From positions 94,711 to 158,710 of the forward strand of contig MKUH01000024.1 in NCBI GenBank assembly GCA_001897745.1: DNA of 64,000 nucleotides. Direction: 5' to 3'. Position numbers and translations under genes: made by a program. Shown piece by piece: positions 35,351-44,260 of this stretch. The notes beneath the pieces are model-generated. The model made no database searches, was not told the origin of the DNA, and worked only from the letters and a program-made list of their open reading frames with translations. This DNA is from Candidatus Accumulibacter sp. 66-26. GTDB taxonomy: Bacteria > Pseudomonadota > Gammaproteobacteria > Burkholderiales > Rhodocyclaceae. Each line of letters begins with the position of its first letter. The first letter of the stretch is position 1.

Positions 35351-35391
35351 AATATACCCTTAAAAAAAATAGGACTTTTGATCTACATCAA
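35351..35391 (-). promoter_or_regulatory. FNR/Anr-dependent promoter of the cytochrome c peroxidase gene
   Basis: TTGAT-CTAC-ATCAA at 35378-35391 is a perfect FNR-type dyad. On the minus strand TATATT at 35356-35351 serves as -10, which places the dyad centre about 40 bases upstream of the start point: the class II FNR activator position. There is no good -35, as expected for an activated promoter. CRP/FNR relatives such as Anr or Dnr read the same sequence. Confidence 0.85.
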
Positions 35392-35444
35392 GAGTCGCAC
35401 CGCGGGCCGCGCGCGACCCCGGGCGCCGGAGTTCGGCGGGAAAC

Positions 35445-35669
35445 TCAGGCGGCCGTTTCGGCGATCAGTTCGATCTTCTCGCTGCCGTAGGCGACGCGCT
35501 GGCCGGGGCGCAGCTTGGCGCGCTTGCGTGTTTCCACGGCGCCGTCGACGCGGACCTTGCCCGCTTCGATCTCGGCGTGGGCCAGACCGCCGGACGAACA
35601 GAGTCCGGTCGCCTTGAGCAGTTGATCGAGCTGGATGTGGTCGCCGCGGACCGGGAATACGATAGCCAT
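35445..35669 (-). CDS. small S4 RNA-binding domain protein
   Basis: This 74-residue protein consists of a single S4 domain: HIQLDQLLKATGLCSSGGLAHAEIEAGKVRVDG, then ETRKRAKLRPGQRVAY. It resembles the YbcJ/YlmH-like stand-alone S4 proteins thought to bind structured RNA. The ATG at 35669 gives the full domain and is preceded by GAAAG. It lies between the peroxidase promoter and the GGDEF/EAL gene, transcribed in the same direction. The target RNA is unknown. Confidence 0.88.
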   Translation of the reverse strand: MAIVFPVRGDHIQLDQLLKATGLCSSGGLAHAEIEAGKVRVDGAVETRKRAKLRPGQRVAYGSEKIELIAETAA

Positions 35670-35752
35670 GAGTGTCTTTCGGGAAAGGTCTTGAGCGGCG
35701 ATTGTCGCAGCAATCGCCGGCGGCCGCGCGGCCGCCGCCGGGTCGATGGCGA

Positions 35753-38155
35753 TCAGGCGTAATCGACCGGCCAGCGCTTGCCGGCTTCGAGCAGATGCCG
35801 GATGTCGGCGGCGGGCAGCGGGCGGCTGAAGTAGTAGCCCTGTACCTCGTCGCAGCCGTTCTGCACGAGGAAGGCGAGTTCGGCTTCGTGCTCGACCCCC
35901 TCGGCGACGACCGTCAGGTTGAGGGCATGGGCGATGGCGACGATTTCGCGCGTCAACAGCGCGGCGCTCGGGTCGTGCGTGATGTCGCGCACGAAGGAAC
36001 GGTCTATCTTCAGCTTGTTGAGCGGCAGGCGGCGCAGGTAGCCGAGCGAGGAATAACCGGTGCCGAAATCGTCGATCGAGATCGCGGCGCCGAGGTCGCG
36101 CAGTTCGAGCAGCGTCGTCACCGTCGCTTCGAGGTCGCGCATCACGGCAGTCTCGGTGATCTCCAGTTCGAGCGCCTCGCCGGCGACGCCGCACTCTTCG
36201 AGGATGACGCCGACCTGCGCAGCCAACCCGCCGTGCCAGAACTGGCGGGCCGACAGATTGACCGCGACGCTGCCCGGCGCCAGCCCGGCGTCCTGCCATT
36301 CGCGGATCTGCTGGCAGGCGCGGCGCAGCACCCAGGCGCCAATCGGCTCGATCAGCCCGGTTTCCTCGGCGAGCGGGATGAAACGGTCCGGCGCGACCAT
36401 GCCGATTTCCGGATGGCGCCAGCGGATCAGGGCTTCGAAGCCGGTCATGCGCCCGGTGCGCAGGCAGACCTTGGGCTGGTAGTGCAGTTCGAATTCGTCG
36501 CGTTCCAGCGCGCGCCGCAGCGCCTGTTCGAGACGCAGGCGCTCGGCGGCATCGACCGACATCTGCGGCGCGTAGAACTGGAGACCGTTGCCGCCCATCG
36601 ACTTGACCCGGTGCAGCGCCGAGTGGGCGTACTTGATCAGGGTGTGCACAGTCTCGCCGTCTTCCGGATAGAGCGCGACGCCGACGCTGACCGTGATGTG
36701 CAGTTCGTTGCCGCCGATGCTGAGCGGCTCGCCGAAGGTCTCGGCGATCTTGGCGGCCGTGCTCACCGCGTGTTCGACGCGCTCGAGATCGGCCAGCAGC
36801 AGGGCGAATTCGTCGCCCTCGAAGCGCGCCACGGTGTCCTCCTGGCGCACGCAGGCACGCAGGCGGTCGGCGATGGCCGCCAGCAAGGCGTCGCCCTGCG
36901 CGCGCCCGAGGCTGTCGTTGACCACGCTCAGGCGGTCGACGTTGATCATCAGCAGCGCGAGGTAGCGCTCGCTGCGCGCCGCGTAGGCCAGCGCCTGCGT
37001 CGCACGGTCGAGGAAGAGGCGGCGGTTGGGCAGGTCGGTCAGGCTGTCGCGCGTCGCCAGATAATCGATGCGCTGCTGCCGCTCGGCCAGACCGGCGGCC
37101 ATTTCGTCGAAGGCGCTCGCCAGCTCGCCGAGTTCGCCGCCGTCCGGCGCAATATGCGGGCGGGCTCCGAAATCGCCGGCGCCGAAACGGCGCGCCGTAT
37201 CCCGCAGGTCGCGCACGCGGCGCAGCACGAGATGGTCGCTGGCCAGCCAGCCGAAGGCGAGGACCAGGATGGCCGCGCCCAGCATCAGCAGCACGTTGCG
37301 CAGCAGGGCGTCCTGCGCCTCGCCGAACACCGCGTCGTACGGAATGCCGACGCGCATGTAGATACCGCCCTGATTGGCGCCGTAGATCGGCGCCACATAC
37401 GTGACCCGGCGCACGCCGTCGAGCCAGATCGAATCGATGTTGCCCTGCCCCTGCCCGGCGATCAGCGCGAGGAACTGATCGCGTTCGGGAATCGTGCGCC
37501 CGACCAGCCCTTCGACATCGGGCGTCCGCGCCAGGATGGTGCCGGCCGAATCGACCAGCGAGAGGATGGAGCCGGACGGCAGCGCGGCGCCGGCGATCAG
37601 CTCGCTCAGCCAGCGCAGGTCGACGCCGACGGCGATCACGGCTTCGATCACGCCGCCCTCGTCGAGCACCGGATAGGCGAGGTTGATCGTGCTCTTGCCG
37701 GTGATCCGGCTGATCTGATAGTCGCCCACCGCGAAGTCGCGGCTTTCCATGGCGCGCCGAAAATAGGTGCGGTCGTTGATGTTGACCCCTTCGCCTTCGG
37801 GCGCAGCACTGCAGACGATGTCGCCGCGCGCGTCGGCGGCGAAGAAATCGGTGTAGTACGAATACTGGTCGCGGCGCTCGGCGAGCATTTTGCCGCAGCG
37901 CTGCCGGCGGATGGCGGCGCGCAGCGCCGGGTCGCCCGCCAGCTTGCCGAGCAGCTCGTGCGACTGGCGCATCAGCTCATGCTGGCGCATCGTGATGCCG
38001 CGCATGATCGCCAGCGCCTGCTTCTCGGCGGCGGCCACCGCCCGATCGCGATGCTCGATGCCGGAATAGGCGATGATCCCGAAGGCTGGCATGACCGATA
38101 CCAGGATCAGGATCAACAGACGGATATGAAGGCGCGGCAGCAGCTTCTTGAGCAT
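35753..38155 (-). CDS. membrane GGDEF-EAL protein with double-Cache sensor (c-di-GMP turnover)
   Basis: This 800-residue protein has a membrane helix (IRLLILILVSVMPAFGIIAY) and a large periplasmic dCache-type domain (about 40-285, including RTYFRRAMESRDFAVGDYQIS). A second helix (NVLLMLGAAILVLAFGWLAS), a HAMP domain, a GGDEF domain and an EAL domain follow. The GGDEF loop reads FEGDEF, so residues needed for catalysis are present. The EAL domain carries EALIRWR, NLSARQF, ELEITET, IDDFGTGYSSL, KIDRSF and AEGVEHE, also intact. The protein may be bifunctional, with the sensor deciding which activity dominates. A perfect FNR box lies upstream. Confidence 0.95.
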   Translation of the reverse strand: MLKKLLPRLHIRLLILILVSVMPAFGIIAYSGIEHRDRAVAAAEKQALAIMRGITMRQHELMRQSHELLGKLAGDPALRAAIRRQRCGKMLAERRDQYSYYTDFFAADARGDIVCSAAPEGEGVNINDRTYFRRAMESRDFAVGDYQISRITGKSTINLAYPVLDEGGVIEAVIAVGVDLRWLSELIAGAALPSGSILSLVDSAGTILARTPDVEGLVGRTIPERDQFLALIAGQGQGNIDSIWLDGVRRVTYVAPIYGANQGGIYMRVGIPYDAVFGEAQDALLRNVLLMLGAAILVLAFGWLASDHLVLRRVRDLRDTARRFGAGDFGARPHIAPDGGELGELASAFDEMAAGLAERQQRIDYLATRDSLTDLPNRRLFLDRATQALAYAARSERYLALLMINVDRLSVVNDSLGRAQGDALLAAIADRLRACVRQEDTVARFEGDEFALLLADLERVEHAVSTAAKIAETFGEPLSIGGNELHITVSVGVALYPEDGETVHTLIKYAHSALHRVKSMGGNGLQFYAPQMSVDAAERLRLEQALRRALERDEFELHYQPKVCLRTGRMTGFEALIRWRHPEIGMVAPDRFIPLAEETGLIEPIGAWVLRRACQQIREWQDAGLAPGSVAVNLSARQFWHGGLAAQVGVILEECGVAGEALELEITETAVMRDLEATVTTLLELRDLGAAISIDDFGTGYSSLGYLRRLPLNKLKIDRSFVRDITHDPSAALLTREIVAIAHALNLTVVAEGVEHEAELAFLVQNGCDEVQGYYFSRPLPAADIRHLLEAGKRWPVDYA

Positions 38156-38200
38156 GGCATTCCAGGAGCGCGGCGCAGCTTTGGCGCCGGAGAGGGCGCG

Positions 38201-38262
38201 ATTATACGGGGGCGGCGGGGGCGCCTCCCTGGCCGATATCAGTATCTGTTGATCCAGATCAA
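38201..38262 (-). promoter_or_regulatory. FNR-box promoter upstream of the GGDEF-EAL gene
   Basis: TTGAT-CCAG-ATCAA at 38249-38262 is a perfect FNR dyad, 2 bases from the stop codon of the YkgJ gene. On the minus strand TATAAT occupies 38206-38201, giving a start point near 38194. The dyad centre is then about 61.5 bases upstream, the classical class I FNR position. No consensus -35 is present. Confidence 0.8.
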
Positions 38263-38263
38263 A

Positions 38264-38617
38264 TCAGGCGGCCATCCCCCCGCCGAGCGCCAGCGGCGGC
38301 AGGCCGTAGCGCCGGCGCGCCCGGTCGCAGGCATCGTCGCCGATGCCGAGCGGCGCATAAGGGGCGAAATCCCGGCACGGCCCCGGGCGCTGCGCGTAGA
38401 TCGTGCAGCGCACGCCCTGCCCGACCTCGCCTTCGAGCGCGACGCAGCGCGGCGCCGCGGCGTCGGTGCCGCGCATGCGCACCAGCGTCGCCGTGAGCGG
38501 CACGGTCAGCGCCGCCGGCACGACGCCGCCCGGCGCCGAGTCCAGCTCGGCACCGTTGAAATCGACGCGGAAGGCGGCGCAGCAGGCGCCGCAGGTGAGG
38601 CAGGCGAAATCGGACAT
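38264..38617 (-). CDS. YkgJ-type cysteine-cluster protein
   Basis: This 117-residue protein has the pattern of the YkgJ/UPF0153 family: FACLTCGACC at the N-terminus and, later, CTIYAQRPGPCRDFAPY. These Cys residues are thought to bind zinc or an iron-sulfur cluster. There is no signal peptide. It lies directly upstream of the FNR-box promoter of the GGDEF-EAL gene. The physiological role of the family is unknown. Confidence 0.9.
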   Translation of the reverse strand: MSDFACLTCGACCAAFRVDFNGAELDSAPGGVVPAALTVPLTATLVRMRGTDAAAPRCVALEGEVGQGVRCTIYAQRPGPCRDFAPYAPLGIGDDACDRARRRYGLPPLALGGGMAA

Positions 38618-38712
38618 GATGGAAGACGCGATGAAAGAAGCGTTTGGACGGAACTCAATCTAGACGCGGCGGCGCTCTGCCGCAAGGCGCGGTGAATCGG
38701 CAAACCGGCGAA

Positions 38713-39687
38713 TCACGCCGCCGCGGGCGAGCAGTCCAGCGCGCTCCCGTGCGCGTTCATGAACTCGACCGCGCGCGCGACCACCGCCGGGTCGCGCAGG
38801 ATGCGCCGGTGCCCGAGCCGCTCGGTCGGCAGCAGCAAGGCGCCCGGCCAGCACGCCGCGATGCGCTCGCCGGCGGCGAACGGCACTTCCTTGTCGCCCC
38901 GGTCGTGCACGACCAGCGCCGGCGTCGCGTTCTGCGCCGCCAGCCGGCCGCCCTCAAGCTCCTTCCAGGTAAAGCCCAGGCGGCGCTCCAGATGCTTCTG
39001 CATGGCGTCGCGCACCGCCTCGCTGACGTTGAACTGGCGGGCGAAATAGCGCGAATAGCCGTCGAAATCGACCGGCGCGGCGATCGTCACCACGCGTTCC
39101 GCGCGCACCCAGCCCTGCGCCAGCGCCAGGCTGGTCGCCGCCCCGCCGAGCGAATGCGCGATCACGCCGTGCACGCCGCCGACGCGGTCGACGACGGCGC
39201 GGATCGCGCGCGCGAAGTGCAGCATCGACGCATAGCGGCTGTCGGAAAAGCCGTGCGCCGGACCGTCCAGCGCGACGACCTCGTAGCCGGCGTCGAGCAG
39301 CGGCTGGATGAAGGCGTGCAGCTGCGTGCCGCGCCCGCCCCAGCCGTGCATCAGCAGCACGCGGCGCGGTGGAGCCGCGTCGTCGGCGCCTGCCGCGATG
39401 GCCACACCCGCTGCCTCGCCCATCGTCCCGTCCGGCGCCCAGCGCCAGGCCGCGATGCGCCCGTTCGGCCCCTCCACCGCGAGGCTGCGGCTGCGCGCGA
39501 TCCACTCCTTTTCGAGCGGCGGATGCGGATGCCGGGGCGGCGTGCAGAAAAGATGCGTCACCCAGCGGCGGGCGATGCCCGGCGCGATGCGCGAGGCAAT
39601 GCCGAGGCCGACGCGCTGCGCGGCGAAGATCAGGGCGGCGGTGCCGGCCGGCTGCGGCGCGCGCGGCGCCTCGCGGGACGAGGTCAT
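38713..39687 (-). CDS. alpha/beta hydrolase
   Basis: This 324-residue protein has the alpha/beta-hydrolase core: VLLMHGWGGRGTQLHAFIQPL (oxyanion region), VIAHSLGGAATSLAL with the nucleophile Ser in the GxSxG-type elbow, ALVVHDRGDKEVPF with the acid, and RLGHRRILRD with the catalytic His. An N-terminal segment of about 100 residues (GLGIASRIAPGIARRWVTHLF) may associate with the membrane or cover the active site. The substrate is unknown. It is transcribed in the same direction as the TrmB-like gene 22 bases upstream, so the two may be co-transcribed. Confidence 0.9.
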   Translation of the reverse strand: MTSSREAPRAPQPAGTAALIFAAQRVGLGIASRIAPGIARRWVTHLFCTPPRHPHPPLEKEWIARSRSLAVEGPNGRIAAWRWAPDGTMGEAAGVAIAAGADDAAPPRRVLLMHGWGGRGTQLHAFIQPLLDAGYEVVALDGPAHGFSDSRYASMLHFARAIRAVVDRVGGVHGVIAHSLGGAATSLALAQGWVRAERVVTIAAPVDFDGYSRYFARQFNVSEAVRDAMQKHLERRLGFTWKELEGGRLAAQNATPALVVHDRGDKEVPFAAGERIAACWPGALLLPTERLGHRRILRDPAVVARAVEFMNAHGSALDCSPAAA

Positions 39688-39709
39688 GGGAATTCTCCGG
39701 GGATGGGTT

Positions 39710-40426
39710 TTATTGTGGTGTGGAAGGCGGAAGGCGGTCGTCGCCTGCGCCGAGGTCGACGACCGTCCGGAACAGCGGATGTCCGGAATCGAGGTATTTG
39801 CGCTCGAAGGGCGTCAATGTCTCCTCCGGCGTCCATGCCTCGCAGCGCGCCGGGCGGCCGCGCAGGCGTTCGACGGCAAAGCAGAATTCCTCGACGTAGA
39901 TGCGCCAGTTGCTGCGGCATTCGAGCACGCCGCCGAGTTCGAGCATCGCCGGGAAGACCGCGTGGCCGTGCCAGCGGCGGGACAGGTGGCCGATCTTCGG
40001 CCACGGGTTGGGATAGAGCAGATAGTGGCGGTCGAGCCGGATGCCGGCGTCACGCAGCAGGCGCCAGTAGTCGACGAGGTCGGCGCGCACGAGGTCGAGG
40101 TTGGCCGGCAGTGCATCGTCGCCGGCCTTGCCGTCGATCTTCCGGGCCAGGCGCGACTCCGACTGGTCGACGCCGATCACGTAATGCGAGGGGAAGGCGC
40201 GCGCCAGCGCGATGCTGCTCTCGCCGACGCCGCAGCAGGAATCGAGGATCAGCGGCGCGTCGGGCGCGAGGCGTAAGCGGCGCTCCATGCTCGCCGCGAA
40301 GGCGGCGCGGTTGTAGTCGGCGTAGGGCTTACGGAACGGCGCGCCGGCGTGGCGGTCGAGCAGCGTCGCGAGCTGCTCGTGGACGCCGGTCTGGGCGCTG
40401 GTCGGGATGCGGGAGTTGGCGTACAT
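39710..40426 (-). CDS. TrmB-like SAM-dependent methyltransferase
   Basis: This 238-residue protein has a Rossmann SAM site (LILDSCCGVGESSIALARAF) and the TrmB-type motif LYPNPWPKIGHLSRRWHGH, the equivalent of the PDPWPKKRHHKRR segment of tRNA (guanine-N7) methyltransferases. Other TrmB features such as TPFERKYLDSGH occur near the C-terminus. It differs enough from standard TrmB (Asn for the first Asp, no RRK helix) that a tRNA m7G46 role is likely but not certain. A Dus tRNA-modification gene lies directly upstream in the same direction. Confidence 0.82.
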   Translation of the reverse strand: MYANSRIPTSAQTGVHEQLATLLDRHAGAPFRKPYADYNRAAFAASMERRLRLAPDAPLILDSCCGVGESSIALARAFPSHYVIGVDQSESRLARKIDGKAGDDALPANLDLVRADLVDYWRLLRDAGIRLDRHYLLYPNPWPKIGHLSRRWHGHAVFPAMLELGGVLECRSNWRIYVEEFCFAVERLRGRPARCEAWTPEETLTPFERKYLDSGHPLFRTVVDLGAGDDRLPPSTPQ

Positions 40427-40440
40427 CGGCGGGCGGGCGC

Positions 40441-40461
40441 GGAATCGGGAATCGGGAATCG
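40441..40461. repeat. short tandem repeat (GGAATCG x3)
   Basis: Three head-to-tail copies of the 7-mer GGAATCG lie in the 39-base gap between the dus stop and the TrmB-like start. It may be a slippage product; no function is apparent. Confidence 0.6.
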
Positions 40462-40465
40462 AGGT

Positions 40466-41449
40466 TCAGGCGGCGGCACGCAGAACGGGGACGCCGTGCG
40501 CGGTGAGGACGCGCGTCGTCTCGTCGATGCCGCGCAGCGTGCGCACCGCCATGAACAGCGCCTCGCCTTCGGCGAAAGTACGGCGCAGCGAAGTCAGCCA
40601 GACCTTGAGGCGGCCCGGCGCGTGCCTGGCCTCGACCTTGACCTGCACCTGCGCCCAGTAGTCGGCGAGCAGCGGCAGGATTTCCGCCCAGTCGGCCGAG
40701 CGGTCGGCGGCCGGCGTTCCGCCCGCCGCCAGCGTGCGGATGCGCCGCGCGAGGAAGGGATCGGCCACCGAGCCGCGCCCGAGCATCACGTCGGCGCTGC
40801 CGCTCACCGCGCGGCAGCGCGCGTAGTCGTCGGGCGTCCACACTTCGCCGTTCGCCGTCACCGGCAATCGCACGACGTCGCGGATGCGCGCCACCCACTC
40901 CCAGTGCGCCGGCGGCCGGTAGCCGTCGGCCTTGGTGCGCGCATGCACGACGAGCGAAACGATGCCGCCCGCTTCGAGGGCGCGCGCGCAGTCGAGCGCC
41001 TTGGCCGTGTCGTCGATGCCGAGGCGCATCTTGGCGGTGAAGGGAATGTCCGCCGGCACCGCGCGGCGCACCGCCTGCGCGATGCGGAAAAGCTGCTCCG
41101 GGTCGGCCAGCAGCATGGCGCCGCCTCCGTGCCGGTTGACGGTCGGCGCCGGGCAGCCGAAGTTGAGGTCGATGCCGGCCGGCGCCAGGGTGGCGAGCTG
41201 CGCGGCGTTCTCGGCGAGGCAGACCGGGTCGCTGCCGAGCAGCTGCACGGCGACCGGCGTGCCGGCCGGCGTGCGGCTGCCGTGGCCGATCTCCGGGCTG
41301 ATGCGGCGGTAGGTGCGCAACGGCAGCAGCGAACCGGAGACGCGCACGAATTCGGTGACCGCCCCGTCGTAGCCGCCGACGCGCGTCAGCACGTCGCGCA
41401 GCACGTGGTCGGCGAGCCCTTCCATCGGCGCGAGCAGCAGTTTTCCCAT
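40466..41449 (-). CDS. dusC: tRNA-dihydrouridine synthase (DusC-like)
   Basis: This 327-residue protein shows the FMN-binding TIM barrel of Dus enzymes: KLLLAPMEGLADHVLRDVLT at the start, VAVQLLGSDP, LNFGCPAPTVNRHGGGAML with the catalytic Cys, FTAKMRLGID, VVHARTKADGY and VTANGEVW. The AHWEWVARI segment and the length point to the DusC group, which reduces U16 of tRNA. The ATG at 41449 begins the barrel directly. It is transcribed with the TrmB-like gene. Confidence 0.93.
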   Translation of the reverse strand: MGKLLLAPMEGLADHVLRDVLTRVGGYDGAVTEFVRVSGSLLPLRTYRRISPEIGHGSRTPAGTPVAVQLLGSDPVCLAENAAQLATLAPAGIDLNFGCPAPTVNRHGGGAMLLADPEQLFRIAQAVRRAVPADIPFTAKMRLGIDDTAKALDCARALEAGGIVSLVVHARTKADGYRPPAHWEWVARIRDVVRLPVTANGEVWTPDDYARCRAVSGSADVMLGRGSVADPFLARRIRTLAAGGTPAADRSADWAEILPLLADYWAQVQVKVEARHAPGRLKVWLTSLRRTFAEGEALFMAVRTLRGIDETTRVLTAHGVPVLRAAA

Positions 41450-41684
41450 GAGTGGATTTTTCGGTGGAGCGAAGAAACGAAGGAGCGGATTTTACCCGAG
41501 TGCGGCGCCGCCCGCCCCGCCGCGGTGCGCTCCCCTGCGAACGGGCGCCGCCGCGCGGAGCGCGCCGGGAAAGTCGCCGGGGCGCTCTTCCGAAACATCC
41601 GGCAACATTTGTGCGCCCGCCGCTAATGCTTCCTTAAGCTTCGCCGCGTAGTCTGGAAAGCGTCATCGAAGAAGGGGAAAGACA

Positions 41685-42961
41685 ATGAAGCAACGACCGC
41701 TCACCCTGCTGCTCGCCGCGACCACGCTGCTCTACGCGGCCTGCACCGTACCGCTCGCCGGCTGGCCGGAAAACTTCTGGGGCTGGCGCCACGAACTGAT
41801 GCTGCTCTCCGGCGTGCAACTGATGGCCGTGATGTCGGCCGCCATGCTGCTGGCCATGCGTCTCGTGCCGGTCGAGCAGGCGCTCGGCGGGCTGGACAAG
41901 CTCTACGCGCTGCACAAGCGCCTGGGCATCGCCGCCGGCGTGCTGCTGTCGGCGCACTGGCTGATCAAGCTGTCGCCCAAGCTGCTGCTCGCGCTGCAGT
42001 GGGTCGAGCCGCGCGTGAAGCGCGGCGGCGCCAAGGACCCGCTCGTCTCGCTCGCCAAGGACATGGGCGAGCGGCCTGGGCGGTGCTGGCGCTCGTCGTC
42101 CTCGCGCTGCTGCGCGCCGTGCCCTACGGCTTCTGGCGCAAGCTGCACAAGCTCTTCGCACCGCTCTATCTGGTCGGCGCCTTTCACGGCGTCGTGCTGA
42201 TGCCCGCCGAACAATGGGCGACGCCGCTCGGCTGGCTGATGGGCGCGCTGATGGCCGCCGGCGCGGGCTGCGCGCTGTGGTCGCTCGGCGGGCGGATCGG
42301 CAAGGCGCGGCGCTTCGCCGGCACGGTCAGCCGCGTCACTCCGCTCGCCGGCGGACAGTTCGAGGTCGTCTGCCGCCTCGGCGACGCGTGGCCCGGCCAC
42401 GTCGCGGGCCAGTTCGCGCTGGTCAGTTTCGACGCGGGCGAAGGCGCGCATCCCTTCACCATCGCCTCGGCCAGCCGCGCCGACGGCGAACTGCGCTTCA
42501 TCATCAAGGCGCTCGGCGACTACACGCAATCGCTCGCCACTCGGCTGCGCGCCGGCGCCCCGGTCGCCGTCGAAGGCCCCTACGGCTGCTTCGACGCGCG
42601 CCGCGGCGGGCGGCGCCAGGCCTGGGTCGCCGGCGGCATCGGGGTGACGCCCTTCCTGGCCTGGCTCGACGCCGGCCGGCCCTTGGCTCCCGGGCAGGAA
42701 GTCGATTTCTACTACTGCGTGCGCAAGGCCGCCGACGCGGCGCGCCTCGACGAACTGACGGCAGCCTGCGCGCGCAGCGGCGTGCGCCTGCACGTGATCG
42801 AAAGCGACGCGGGAGCGCTGCTCGACGCGACGCAGATTCCCGATGTGGACGATCTCTGGTTCTGCGGCCCGCGCGGCCTCGGCGAAGCGCTGCGCACGCA
42901 ACTCGGCGAACGCGGCGCACAGGCGCCGGCCTTCCACCACGAAGCGTTCTCGATGCGCTGA
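41685..42961 (+). pseudogene. ferric-reductase-like membrane flavoprotein, split by a frameshift
   Basis: Two overlapping frames make one gene. The first (41685-42076 or so) encodes the N-terminal membrane part: KQRPLTLLLAATTLLYAA, VQLMAVMSAAMLLAMRLVPV, LYALHKRLGIAAGVLLSAHWLIK. The second continues AAWAVLALVVLALLRAVPYGF, LFAPLYLVGAFHGVVL and then a ferredoxin-NADP reductase module: GQFALVSF, HPFTIAS, VEGPYGCFD, AGGIGVTPFLAWL and WFCGPRGLGEAL. One missing base near 42070 (around GGGCGAGCGGCC) explains the shift. Intact relatives move electrons from NAD(P)H through FAD to membrane haems and then to ferric iron or oxygen. A sequencing error is as likely as true inactivation. Confidence 0.85.
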
Positions 42962-43002
42962 ACCGGTAGAATCCCGGACTTTCGTTTCACGGACGGTTCG
43001 GC

Positions 43003-44163
43003 ATGGAAAACATCGAAGCGGTCGTCGTCGGCGCCGGCGTCGTCGGGCTGGCCTGCGCGCGGGCGCTGGCGCTGCGCGGCGTCGAAACGGTCGTCCTCGA
43101 ACGGCACGACGCCTTCGGCACGGAAACCAGCGCGCGCAACAGCGAGGTGATCCACGCCGGCCTCTACTACCCGGCCGGTTCGCTGAAGGCCGAGCTGTGC
43201 GTCGCCGGCAAGCGTCTGCTCTACGACTTCTGCGCCGCGCACGGCGTCGCCCACCGGCGCTGCGGCAAGCTGATCGTCGCCACCTCGGAAGCGCAGGAAG
43301 CAAAGCTCGACGCCCTGCGCCGGCAGGGCGAAGCGAACGGAGTCGACGACCTGCGCCTGCTCACCGCGACCGAGGCGCGCGCCCTCGAACCCGAACTTTC
43401 CTGCCGCGCCGCCCTGCTCTCGCCGTCCACCGGCATCGTCGACAGCCACGGCCTGATGCTCGCGTTGCTCGGCGACGCCGAGCGGGCCGGCGCCGCGCTG
43501 GCGCTGTGCAGCCCGCTGCTGCGCGGCAGCGTCGAAGCGAATGGCGAAGGCGGCACTCGGGGCATCGTCCTCGAAACCGGCGGCGCCGAGCCGCTGCGCC
43601 TGCGCGCCGGCATCGTCATCAACGCCGCCGGCCTCTCGGCGCCGCGCGTCGCCGGCGCGCTGGCGGGCTTTCCCGCCGCGCACCTGCCGCGCGCCTACTA
43701 CGCCAAGGGCAACTACTACGCGCTGGCCGGCCGCGCACCCTTCTCGCGCCTCGTCTATCCGCTGCCCGAACCGGGCGGCCTCGGCGTGCACCTGACGCTC
43801 GACCTCGGCGGCCAGGCGCGCTTCGGACCGGACGTCGAATGGCCCGCCGACCCGAGCGTCGAACCCGACTACCGCGTCGCCCCGACGCGCGCCGACGGTT
43901 TCTACGCCGAAGTGCGCCGCTACTGGCCGGGGCTGCGCGACGGCGCGCTGGCGCCGGCCTACGCCGGCATCCGCCCGAAGATCGCCGGACCGGGCGAGGC
44001 GGCGGCCGATTTCGTCGTGCAGGGGCCGGCCGAGCACGGCGTCCCCGGCCTGATCAACCTGTTCGGCATCGAATCGCCGGGCCTCACGGCGAGCCTCGCA
44101 ATCGCCGAGCGCGTCGCCGCACTGCTCGAACGGAGCGGCGCGCTTCGGGCACGACCGGCATGA
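43003..44163 (+). CDS. FAD-dependent oxidoreductase, L-2-hydroxyglutarate oxidase-like
   Basis: This 386-residue protein belongs to the DAO superfamily. The FAD-binding fingerprint is [21 protein letters not shown] with an acidic residue after the second strand ([10 protein letters not shown]). [21 protein letters not shown] is highly characteristic of L-2-hydroxyglutarate oxidase/dehydrogenase relatives. [11 protein letters not shown] and [18 protein letters not shown] close the protein. It probably oxidises a 2-hydroxy acid and passes electrons to oxygen or quinone. It follows the ferric-reductase-like gene by 41 bases, with a possible -10 (TAGAAT at 42966), so it may be transcribed independently. 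Confidence 0.9.
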   Translation: MENIEAVVVGAGVVGLACARALALRGVETVVLERHDAFGTETSARNSEVIHAGLYYPAGSLKAELCVAGKRLLYDFCAAHGVAHRRCGKLIVATSEAQEAKLDALRRQGEANGVDDLRLLTATEARALEPELSCRAALLSPSTGIVDSHGLMLALLGDAERAGAALALCSPLLRGSVEANGEGGTRGIVLETGGAEPLRLRAGIVINAAGLSAPRVAGALAGFPAAHLPRAYYAKGNYYALAGRAPFSRLVYPLPEPGGLGVHLTLDLGGQARFGPDVEWPADPSVEPDYRVAPTRADGFYAEVRRYWPGLRDGALAPAYAGIRPKIAGPGEAAADFVVQGPAEHGVPGLINLFGIESPGLTASLAIAERVAALLERSGALRARPA

Positions 44164-44260
44164 CGCCCGCCGCAAACGCGGCAACCCGGCAGGAAATTCC
44201 TTTGCCTGCCTTGCTTTCGTCGCGCCCGTCGCGGTAGATAAAAAAACCAGGGATTCCCCG

